NCBI GenBank assembly: GCA_014378345.1
Contig: JACMNW010000037.1
Span: forward strand, 1-6,704
Source of the DNA: Pseudorhodobacter sp.
GTDB taxonomy: Bacteria > Pseudomonadota > Alphaproteobacteria > Rhodobacterales > Rhodobacteraceae
Direction: 5' to 3'
DNA: 6,704 nucleotides
Below are positions 1 to 5,913 of the stretch, one piece after another; position 1 is the stretch's first letter, and each line of letters begins with the position of its first letter. Below the pieces are notes generated by a model. It was not told the DNA's origin, did not search any database, and was given only the letters and a program-made list of their open reading frames with translations. A program made the translations under genes and the position numbers.

Positions 1-846
1 CATTTGGCGGCGCTGTGCGGGATCAACCGAGCTGATCAGGAAATAGGCGACATCATATGGGCCTCGGCCTTTGCCCGCAAATTGCCAGTCGAACAAAACT
101 GCAGTGCCGCTGCCGGTTGATTTGGCAAACATGACATTGTCAGCTTGCACGTCGCGGTGCAGGCAGGTGATTGGGGCGGTTTCCAAGAGATTGGAGAAAA
201 TCGGCGCCGCATTTTGGGCAATGAAATTGCCAAGGTCTAAAAAAGTTACAGGTATATCAATGCTTTGCATTAGCACCTTCACCTTTTCGGGATAGTATAA
301 CCAGACCTGATCGAAGGGGTATTCTTTCAGCATAGAAACGCCACTGAGAGGGGCCAAGGCGGCGGAATTCCACCATTTTGCGTGCAAGGCGGCCAAAGCC
401 TCGATTACGCGTTTTGCATCGGCGGGGCCGCAGCCTTTGATGAAAGGTACGCTTCGATAGGCGCGCAGGTCCTGTAACAGCAAGATACTGGCCCCGGTTT
501 CAGGATCAAAATCGGCGTGGTAGCAACGCGGCACGGGTAGGGGGTTGCCCGGCAGTTGGCTTTGGTAAAATTCGGCCTCGCGGGCATTGGCCGCGCGCAT
601 CAAGTTGCGCATTTTCGGGTCTTGGGGCGCGAGTTTCGCCACCAGCGTTTGAGGTGCTTCTGGACTGGGGCGATCATACGTCAGGGTGATGCGGTAGAGA
701 CCGCAACCGGTGAAGCCCTCATCCTCGCCTATGCGGACGAATTCGGCAGAGGTAATGTGCGCTGTCGTGGTTTTGGAGGTGCGGAGAGTTTCGGTCAACC
801 AGTCTGGCGTGATATCAGCGGGGGATGTCGGGATTTGACGCGGCAT
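1..846 (-). CDS. Phosphotransferase of the aminoglycoside/choline/ecdysteroid kinase-like superfamily (3' end beyond window)
   Basis: The frame is open for 282 codons from ATG at 846 to the left edge, so the C-terminus is missing. Visible kinase-fold landmarks, in order: a glycine-rich stretch EGFTGCGLYRI (residues 43-53), the ATP-anchoring lysine in VAKLAP (K71), REAEFY (89-94) carrying the probable helix-C glutamate, the catalytic Brenner motif HRDVQADNVMF (230-240; H230, D232, N237), and the metal-binding FDWQ (D253) followed by GPYDVAYFL. The DWQ and GxxDxAYFL wording resembles the CHK/EcKinase-like branch more than true aminoglycoside-resistance kinases. It probably transfers phosphate from ATP to a small hydroxylated substrate in the cytosol, but the substrate cannot be read from sequence. 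The gene lies 57 bp downstream of gatB on the same strand, beyond a terminator hairpin. No clear Shine-Dalgarno site precedes the ATG, but no other start codon is in frame nearby. The family is fairly sure; the function is not. Confidence 0.85.
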   Translation of the reverse strand, partial: MPRQIPTSPADITPDWLTETLRTSKTTTAHITSAEFVRIGEDEGFTGCGLYRITLTYDRPSPEAPQTLVAKLAPQDPKMRNLMRAANAREAEFYQSQLPGNPLPVPRCYHADFDPETGASILLLQDLRAYRSVPFIKGCGPADAKRVIEALAALHAKWWNSAALAPLSGVSMLKEYPFDQVWLYYPEKVKVLMQSIDIPVTFLDLGNFIAQNAAPIFSNLLETAPITCLHRDVQADNVMFAKSTGSGTAVLFDWQFAGKGRGPYDVAYFLISSVDPAQRRQM

Positions 847-880
847 TGCGTGGGTTGCTTTCGCGTCATGGGTTGGCGGG

Positions 881-903
881 GAAAAGTCGGGGTGAACCCC
901 GAC
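881..903 (-). terminator. Intrinsic terminator of gatB
   Basis: A perfect 7-bp GC-rich inverted repeat, gtcgggg (886-892) and ccccgac (897-903), encloses a 4-nt loop (893-896). Read on the minus strand, the hairpin is GTCGGGG-TTCA-CCCCGAC followed by TTTT (885-882). This is the form of a Rho-independent terminator with a short U-tract. The upstream arm begins at the base directly after the gatB stop codon (TAG, 906-904). It separates gatB from the downstream kinase gene. The short T-run suggests that termination may be incomplete. Confidence 0.75.
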
Positions 904-2415
904 CTACAATCCCAACTTCTTGGCGACCAGATCATTTACCGCTGCCGGGTTGGCCTTGCCACCCGATGCTTTGATCACCTGGCCCACGAACCAGCCTGCC
1001 AGTTTTGGGTTGGCTTTGGCTTTTTCCACTTGGTCCGGGTTGGCGGCGATGATGGCATCAACGGCGGCCTCAATGGCACCCGTGTCGGTAACTTGCTTCA
1101 TGCCGTTTGCGGCGGCGACGTCTGCGGGCACGCCGCCTTTGGTCCACAGCAGTTCGAACAGATCTTTGGCCATTTTGCCGGAGATTTCGCCAGAGGCTAT
1201 CAGGTCGATCACCCCGCCGAGTTGGGAGGTGGACATCGGGCTTGTCGCGATGGTCAGGCCTTCTTTGTTCAGGCGGCCGAACAGTTCGTTGATGACCCAG
1301 TTTGCCGTTTGTTTGCCGTCCCGGCCTTTTGCGACCGTCTCAAAGTATCCGGCTGAATCCAGATCAGCGGTCAACACGGAGGCATCATAGTCGGTCAGGC
1401 CAAAATCGGCTATAAAGCGTGCTTTTTTGGCGTCGGGCAGTTCAGGCATGGTAGCTGCAATATGATCGACCCACGCCTGATCTATTTCCAGTGGCAGCAG
1501 GTCCGGATCGGGGAAATAGCGGTAATCGTGGGCTTCTTCCTTGGACCGCATGGAACGGGTTTCGTTCTTGTCGGGATCATAGAGGCGGGTTTCCTGAGTG
1601 ATGGACCCGCCATCTTCGAGGATGGCAATTTGACGGCGCGCCTCATAGTCAATTGCCAGCTGGATGAACCGCATGGAGTTCATGTTCTTGAGTTCGCACC
1701 TTGTGCCCAAATGGCTAAAGTCTTGCGTTGCTTGGTATTTTTCATATTGTCCAGGACGGCAGACAGACACGTTCACATCGGCGCGCATATTGCCGTTTTG
1801 CATATTGCCGTCACAGGTGCCCAAGTAACGCAGGATCTGGCGCAGTTTGGTGATGAAGGCAGCAGCTTCTTCAGGGCCCCGAATATCGGGGCGGCTGACG
1901 ATTTCCATCAGGGCGACGCCGGTGCGGTTGAAATCGACGAAAGACATGGTCGGGTCCATATCGTGGATGGATTTTCCCGCGTCTTGTTCAAGGTGAATGC
2001 GTTCAATCCGAACCATGCGGGCGAAACCGGGGGCGAGCTCGATCAGCACTTCACCCTCACCCACGATGGGGTGATAAAGCTGGCTGATCTGGTAGCCCTG
2101 CGGCAGGTCTGGGTAGAAGTAATTCTTGCGGTCAAAGGCGGAGTTGAGGTTGATCTGCGCCTTGAGGCCTAGGCCGGTGCGCACTGCCTGTTCGATGCAA
2201 AATTCGTTGATGACGGGCAGCATGCCGGGCATGGCGGCATCGACGAAGGCGACGTTTGAATTGGGCTCCGACCCCACTTGGGTGGACGCGCCAGAGAAAA
2301 GCTTGGCGTTGGAGGCGACTTGGGCGTGAATCTCCATCCCGATCACCAGTTCCCAATCATGTTTCGCGCCGGAAATGACCTTTGGTTTGGGCAGGGTATA
2401 GGCAAGATCAAGCAT
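904..2415 (-). CDS. gatB: Aspartyl/glutamyl-tRNA(Asn/Gln) amidotransferase subunit B
   Basis: This is a complete 503-aa GatB, normal in length for the family. GatB is the tRNA-binding kinase/amidotransferase subunit of cytosolic GatCAB. The complex converts Glu-tRNA(Gln) and/or Asp-tRNA(Asn) to the amide forms, using ammonia released from glutamine by GatA. The N-terminal catalytic domain (about 22-310) contains WELVIGMEIHAQ (21-32), FDRKNYFYPDLPQGYQISQ (94-112), the family signature DFNRTGVALMEIVSRPD (161-177), GNMRADVNVSV (208-218) and DYRYFPDPDL (297-306). The helical GatB/YqeY-like tRNA-binding tail runs from about 350 to the end (AxNPKLAGWFVGQV). An insert around 223-237 (QYEKYQATQDFSHLG) is what I recall from Rhodobacterales proteins. 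The ATG start is supported by AGGAC 5 nt upstream. gatA and gatC are not in this window. The identification is very secure. Confidence 0.98.
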   Translation of the reverse strand: MLDLAYTLPKPKVISGAKHDWELVIGMEIHAQVASNAKLFSGASTQVGSEPNSNVAFVDAAMPGMLPVINEFCIEQAVRTGLGLKAQINLNSAFDRKNYFYPDLPQGYQISQLYHPIVGEGEVLIELAPGFARMVRIERIHLEQDAGKSIHDMDPTMSFVDFNRTGVALMEIVSRPDIRGPEEAAAFITKLRQILRYLGTCDGNMQNGNMRADVNVSVCRPGQYEKYQATQDFSHLGTRCELKNMNSMRFIQLAIDYEARRQIAILEDGGSITQETRLYDPDKNETRSMRSKEEAHDYRYFPDPDLLPLEIDQAWVDHIAATMPELPDAKKARFIADFGLTDYDASVLTADLDSAGYFETVAKGRDGKQTANWVINELFGRLNKEGLTIATSPMSTSQLGGVIDLIASGEISGKMAKDLFELLWTKGGVPADVAAANGMKQVTDTGAIEAAVDAIIAANPDQVEKAKANPKLAGWFVGQVIKASGGKANPAAVNDLVAKKLGL

Positions 2416-2420
2416 GGCGT

Positions 2421-2425
2421 GTCCT
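2421..2425 (-). promoter_or_regulatory. gatB ribosome binding site
   Basis: Read on the minus strand this is AGGAC, 5 nt upstream of the ATG at 2415. It supports that start over downstream ATGs in the same frame, such as M27. Confidence 0.6.
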
Positions 2426-2439
2426 ATTGGTTCTGCGCC

Positions 2440-2468
2440 TTTTTAGGGGTGTGGGCGCGCCGGGGCAA
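2440..2468 (-). promoter_or_regulatory. Probable sigma70-type promoter for gatB
   Basis: On the minus strand, TTGCCC (2468-2463, -35) is followed after 17 nt by TAAAAA (2445-2440, -10). Each hexamer matches the consensus at four of six positions, and the spacing is ideal. Transcription would start near 2433, giving a leader of about 18 nt that includes the AGGAC site. This is inferred from sequence similarity only. Confidence 0.45.
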
Positions 2469-2582
2469 GGGTTTGCGGTGGCGGAAATCGGCCTAAAACG
2501 GGCTGCGGGGCTTGCCATAGCCTATTTGGGGCGGCATTGCGCGGCTTCGCCACATGGGGGCGAGGCTGCTGTGGCTGTGCTG

Positions 2583-3173
2583 ATGTTGACGCGAAATTTG
2601 GTGCTGAGTGTCGTTCTGATGGGGCTATGCGGGTGTTCGGGTGGCATCATGCTGGACCGGACCAAGGATGATGCGCAGACCGCGATGGGTTGGGATGCGC
2701 GACCAGAGGCAGCCGCGTGGACGAGGTCTACGCTGGCTTCTGTGGCGCGCTATGACAGCGTTTTGGCGGGGGCAGTGCCAGAGGATATCAAGGCTTGGTG
2801 CCCCGGGTATGCCAAGAACGGGTTGGATGACCGGCGGGCGTTTTGGTCGGGGCTTCTATCGGCCGTGGCGAAATATGAAAGTGGCTGGAACCCGCGCGCA
2901 TCGGGCGGCGGTGGGCGGTATATCGGGCTTTTGCAGATATCGCCGCAGACGGCGCGCGCAAATAGGTGCGAGGCTGGGTCTGTTGCAGGCTTAAAGGACG
3001 GGGCCGCGAACCTGGCCTGCGGCGTGCGAATTATGGCGCGGCAAGTGGGGCAGGACGGCGTGGTTGCTGGCAACGGGGGCCAAGGTTTGGGGCGCGACTG
3101 GGGGCCATTCAAAAAGGCATCGGCGCGGGCAGGTTTGGCAGGATGGACGACCAAGCAAAGCTATTGTCGATAA
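2583..3173 (+). CDS. Small lytic transglycosylase (SLT/lysozyme-like fold), probable lipoprotein
   Basis: The protein is 196 aa from ATG 2583. The N-terminus is a short positively charged segment (R4), a hydrophobic core (LVLSVVLMGL) and a lipobox-like LCGC with the lipidation cysteine at C18, so it probably sits as a lipoprotein in the periplasm. The catalytic part has KYESGWNPRA (E99 as the likely general acid), YIGLLQISPQTA (113-124) and LACGVRIMARQV (144-155), in the order expected for SLT-type peptidoglycan lytic transglycosylases. It would cleave the MurNAc-GlcNAc glycan bond to form 1,6-anhydro ends. RDWGPF (171-176) near the C-terminus fits relatives I recall. Besides C16 and C18 there are cysteines at 73, 129, 146 and 195, which could form disulfides. 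An in-frame GTG at 2571 is better placed behind a purine-rich stretch and is an alternative start, adding four residues. The frame extends further upstream to 2382, but that overlaps gatB and its promoter. Confidence 0.85.
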   Translation: MLTRNLVLSVVLMGLCGCSGGIMLDRTKDDAQTAMGWDARPEAAAWTRSTLASVARYDSVLAGAVPEDIKAWCPGYAKNGLDDRRAFWSGLLSAVAKYESGWNPRASGGGGRYIGLLQISPQTARANRCEAGSVAGLKDGAANLACGVRIMARQVGQDGVVAGNGGQGLGRDWGPFKKASARAGLAGWTTKQSYCR

Positions 3174-3181
3174 AGGTTTTG

Positions 3182-3229
3182 CCGCCAGAGGAGCGTTTTG
3201 TTAGGCAGGCCTCTGGCGGGGATATTTTT
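3182..3229 (+). terminator. Hairpin terminator between convergent transglycosylase gene and pepN
   Basis: A perfect 10-bp inverted repeat, ccgccagagg (3182-3191) and cctctggcgg (3210-3219), surrounds an 18-nt loop and is followed by ggatattttt with a T-run at 3225-3229. It starts 9 nt after the transglycosylase stop codon, so it most likely ends that transcript. In the pepN direction the hairpin is followed by CAAAACC rather than a T-run, so it is a weaker terminator for pepN but may still stabilise its 3' end. The right arm plus ggatattttt tail resembles an intergenic terminator motif I recall as recurrent in Rhodobacteraceae. Confidence 0.8.
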
Positions 3230-3249
3230 AAACAAATGAAAATCTTAGG

Positions 3250-5820
3250 TCAGGTTGCTTTGCCCAGCATCCGCGTGACCATTTCACCCAAATTGCGGCT
3301 GAGGCCGGGGGTTTTGAGGATGCGGGTCAGTTCTGCGCGGACCATAGCTTGGTTATCTGCGCCGTAGCGGGACCAGGATTCGAAGGCGGTGGACATGCGG
3401 GCGGCAGTTTGCGGGTTTACAGGGTCTAATTTAATCAGCCAATCGGCCAGCAGCGTGTAGGACGCACCGGAGGCATGGTGAAAGCCTGCGTGGTTGTTGG
3501 ATAGTGGGCCAAAGACAGAGCGGAATCGGTTAGGATTTTTCCAATCAAAGTCGGGGTGTTTCGTCAGGCGGTCTGCAGTGGAAGCAGTTTCGTCTGGTGC
3601 GGCATAGGCTACTTGCAAGGCAAACCATTTGTCCATGACGAGACGGTCTTTGGACCAGCGGAATTCGAATTTTGCAAGTTCAGGTTGGCCTAAGCCTTGG
3701 TCCAGCAGGGTGGCAAGCGCGCCCTGTTCGTCGGTCATGTTATTGGCATTACTAAATATTTTGGCGGCCGCAGTGCCGCGATCAAGGACGGTCAAGTAGG
3801 ACAAAGCAGTGAGTTTCAGGGAACGGCGGCCAGAGCCGTTGGCGTCTGATATGAACGGGCCATTATCTTGCAGGGTGGTTATCATTTCCGGCAAGACAGC
3901 TGACAAACGCTGTGCCAACGCAGCGGCCATGGCACGTCGGGCTTTGTAGATGGCAGCGGGGTCCGGCACGTGGCCCGCGGCGTGCAGGGTTTGGGCCATG
4001 TCATCTTCACCCGGCAAGCGCAAAGCGAGGGCGCGAAAGGCGGGGTCCAGGGCCTCGTCGGCGGCGACTTGAGCAATGGCATCCAGCCAATTAGCGGAGG
4101 GATCAGCACCGTCTGTAACCATGCGAGCCAGCACGTCTTTTGCCAGCGCGCGGCCGGCTTCCCATTTGTTGAAGGGATCTGTGTCGTGGGCGAGCAGGAA
4201 GGCGCGCTCGGCTGCGGACTGGTCACGTTCCAGGATGACGGGGGCGGAGAAGTTGCGCAGGATGGAGGGGATCGGTTTGGTGGCGAGGTTTTCAAAGGTG
4301 AAGCTTTGACGGGGTTGGGTGAGTTCCAGCACGGTGGTCGGCAGCACTTCGTCGCCGTTGGGGTTCAGCAGGCCAACGGCGACGGGGATGACTTTGGGCG
4401 CTTTGCCCGGTTGGCCGGGGGTGGGCGGGTTAGTTTGGGCGATGTTTAGGGTGTAAGTGCCGCCGCTGGCCTGTGGTGCCCAATCATCGGTAACGGTCAG
4501 GCGCGGCGTGCCTGCTTCGGTATACCAGCGTTTGAATTGGGCAAGGTCGCGGCCTGTGGTGTCTTCGAACACTTTGAGCCAGTCTTCGATGGTGGCCGCC
4601 TCGCCGTCGTGGCGGCTGAAGTAGAGGTCGAGCGCCTTTGCGTAGTCTGCATCACCGACGAGGGTTTTCAACATGCCGATCACCTCGGCGCCTTTTTCGT
4701 AGACTGTGGCGGTGTAGAAATTGTTGATTTCAACAAAGCTGTCAGGGCGCACAGCATGGGCAAGCGGGCCGCCGTCTTCGCGAAACTGGCGGGCGCGCAG
4801 GGTTAGAACGTCTTCGATCCGCTTCACCGCATGGCTGCGCATATCGCCCGAAAACTGCTGATCGCGAAAGACGGTCAGGCCCTCTTTGAGGCAGAGTTGA
4901 AACCAATCGCGGCAGGTGATGCGGTTACCTGTCCAGTTATGAAAATATTCATGCGCGATGACAGCTTCAATCCGGCCAAAATCATCGTCGCTGGCGGTTT
5001 CTGGCAGCGCCAAAACCAGCTTAGAGTTGAAAATGTTCAAGCCTTTGTTTTCCATCGCGCCCATATTGAAGTCATCGACGGCAACAATGTTGAAAATGTC
5101 CAAATCGTATTCGCGGCCATAAACCTGTTCGTCCCACTGCATGGACCGGATCAGGGCACCCATGGCATACTCACAACGGTCTTCATCGCCGGGGCGAACG
5201 TAGATGTTCAGCGCCACCGATTTGCCCGACATGGTGGTGAACGGGGCCGAATGCGCGCGTAAATCCCCTGCCACCAGGGCGAACAGATAGGCGGGTTTGG
5301 GCCATGGATCATCCCATTCGGCGAACCCCGCGCCCTGCCCCACCGGATTGCCGTTCGACAGCAACACAGGCAGGTCAGCGTTCACCCGAACGTGGAAGCG
5401 CGCCATCACATCGGGGCGGTCGGGGTAATAAGTGATTTTACGGAAGCCCTGCGCCTCACACTGGGTGCAGTACATCCCGTTCGACATATAGAGGCCGTCC
5501 AATGACGTGTTTGACGCAGGGTCAATCTGAACCTCGGTCTCGAGCGTGAACGCATCTTTGGGCAGGTCGGCGGCGGCAATGGTCAGGCCAGTATCATCAG
5601 GCTTGGCGGTGATGACCGTGCCGTTGATACGGGCCGACACCAGCGTCATAAGTTCGCCGTCAAGGCGCAGATCATGGTTGCCGGGGCTTGCGGGATTCGG
5701 CGCAAAATTTAGGGTGGCACGGATGCGGGTGGCGGTAGGGGCAAGATCAAAGATCAGCGACACCCGGTCCAACAGATAGGGATAGGGCTGGTAGTCGGAC
5801 AGGTGGATGGTTTGGGTCAT
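3250..5820 (-). CDS. pepN: Aminopeptidase N (M1 family zinc metallopeptidase, PepN type)
   Basis: This is a complete 856-aa protein, close to the 870 aa of E. coli PepN. It removes N-terminal amino acids from peptides in the cytosol, and no signal peptide is present. The N-terminal beta domain includes CTQCEAQGFRKITYYPDRPD (118-137), where E122 aligns with the substrate N-terminus-binding Glu. The catalytic domain has NMGAMENKG (252-260, exopeptidase motif), the zinc site HEYFHNW (H290, E291, H294) with the third ligand E313 in KEGLTVF, and the catalytic Tyr in TATVYEKGAEV (Y374). The remaining part (about 440-856) is the beta and helical C-terminal region typical of the bacterial PepN subfamily, ending LGKAT. 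The start at 5820 is chosen because GGAGG lies 5 nt upstream and homology begins there. The frame stays open a further 79 codons upstream into the divergent photolyase gene, which is not credible as coding. It has its own promoter and appears monocistronic. Confidence 0.98.
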   Translation of the reverse strand: MTQTIHLSDYQPYPYLLDRVSLIFDLAPTATRIRATLNFAPNPASPGNHDLRLDGELMTLVSARINGTVITAKPDDTGLTIAAADLPKDAFTLETEVQIDPASNTSLDGLYMSNGMYCTQCEAQGFRKITYYPDRPDVMARFHVRVNADLPVLLSNGNPVGQGAGFAEWDDPWPKPAYLFALVAGDLRAHSAPFTTMSGKSVALNIYVRPGDEDRCEYAMGALIRSMQWDEQVYGREYDLDIFNIVAVDDFNMGAMENKGLNIFNSKLVLALPETASDDDFGRIEAVIAHEYFHNWTGNRITCRDWFQLCLKEGLTVFRDQQFSGDMRSHAVKRIEDVLTLRARQFREDGGPLAHAVRPDSFVEINNFYTATVYEKGAEVIGMLKTLVGDADYAKALDLYFSRHDGEAATIEDWLKVFEDTTGRDLAQFKRWYTEAGTPRLTVTDDWAPQASGGTYTLNIAQTNPPTPGQPGKAPKVIPVAVGLLNPNGDEVLPTTVLELTQPRQSFTFENLATKPIPSILRNFSAPVILERDQSAAERAFLLAHDTDPFNKWEAGRALAKDVLARMVTDGADPSANWLDAIAQVAADEALDPAFRALALRLPGEDDMAQTLHAAGHVPDPAAIYKARRAMAAALAQRLSAVLPEMITTLQDNGPFISDANGSGRRSLKLTALSYLTVLDRGTAAAKIFSNANNMTDEQGALATLLDQGLGQPELAKFEFRWSKDRLVMDKWFALQVAYAAPDETASTADRLTKHPDFDWKNPNRFRSVFGPLSNNHAGFHHASGASYTLLADWLIKLDPVNPQTAARMSTAFESWSRYGADNQAMVRAELTRILKTPGLSRNLGEMVTRMLGKAT

Positions 5821-5825
5821 TGTCG

Positions 5826-5830
5826 CCTCC
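5826..5830 (-). promoter_or_regulatory. pepN ribosome binding site
   Basis: Read on the minus strand this is GGAGG, 5 nt before the ATG at 5820. It is a strong Shine-Dalgarno site and fixes the pepN start against the longer upstream reading frame. Confidence 0.85.
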
Positions 5831-5842
5831 GTTTGCCAACCT

Positions 5843-5871
5843 AGCTTAAGGGGGTGCTGCGGCAGTGCCAA
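5843..5871 (-). promoter_or_regulatory. Probable sigma70-type promoter for pepN
   Basis: On the minus strand, TTGGCA (5871-5866, -35, five of six to consensus) is followed after exactly 17 nt by TAAGCT (5848-5843, -10, keeping the key T, A and final T). Transcription would begin near 5836, leaving a very short leader of about 16 nt that just contains the GGAGG site. This is inferred from sequence; other sigma factors were not excluded. Confidence 0.5.
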
Positions 5872-5913
5872 GCGGGGTTTACGAATCGTCGTGGTTAATG
5901 AAATAGATGTTCT

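Larger units (their letters stand above)
2416..2582. other. Divergent intergenic region between gatB and the transglycosylase gene
   Basis: This gap holds the gatB promoter and Shine-Dalgarno site on the minus strand. On the plus strand I see no convincing promoter for the transglycosylase; TTGCCA (2512-2517) is present without a good -10 element at the right distance. A purine-rich gggggcgagg (2556-2565) could serve as a weak ribosome binding site for a GTG start at 2571. No RNA gene, repeat or small gene was seen. Confidence 0.5.
5821..5913. other. Divergent intergenic region between pepN and the photolyase gene
   Basis: The pepN-facing half holds a promoter and Shine-Dalgarno site. The photolyase-facing half (about 5876-5913) is AT-richer but shows no convincing sigma70 pair: TTTACG (5878-5883) has no good -10 at 16-18 nt. 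It contains extra ATG codons at 5898 and 5907 just before the true start at 5914. No inverted repeat that would suggest an operator was noticed. Confidence 0.5.

Noticed and set aside
556..1356. 266-codon plus-strand open frame across the kinase 5' end and gatB 3' end
   Set aside because: It lies antisense to two genes with clear family motifs, its translation is rich in G, R, C and F without recognisable motifs, and it spans the gatB-kinase terminator. It is a GC-driven shadow frame.
1462..2172. 236-codon plus-strand open frame inside gatB
   Set aside because: It is fully antisense to the conserved GatB catalytic domain and shows no domain, start signal or independent evidence.
2382..2582. 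67-codon N-terminal extension of the transglycosylase
   Set aside because: It overlaps the gatB 5' end and promoter, and it would bury the lipoprotein signal sequence in the protein interior.
4831..5262. 143-codon plus-strand open frame antisense to the pepN active-site region
   Set aside because: It mirrors the strongly constrained HEXXH/GAMEN region on the other strand and has no independent support. Other plus-strand frames within pepN were rejected for the same reason.
5853..5871. TGGCAC in the pepN upstream region as a sigma54 -24 element
   Set aside because: The required GC of a -12 TTGC element is absent at the correct spacing, whereas a sigma70-type pair with a 17-nt spacer fits.
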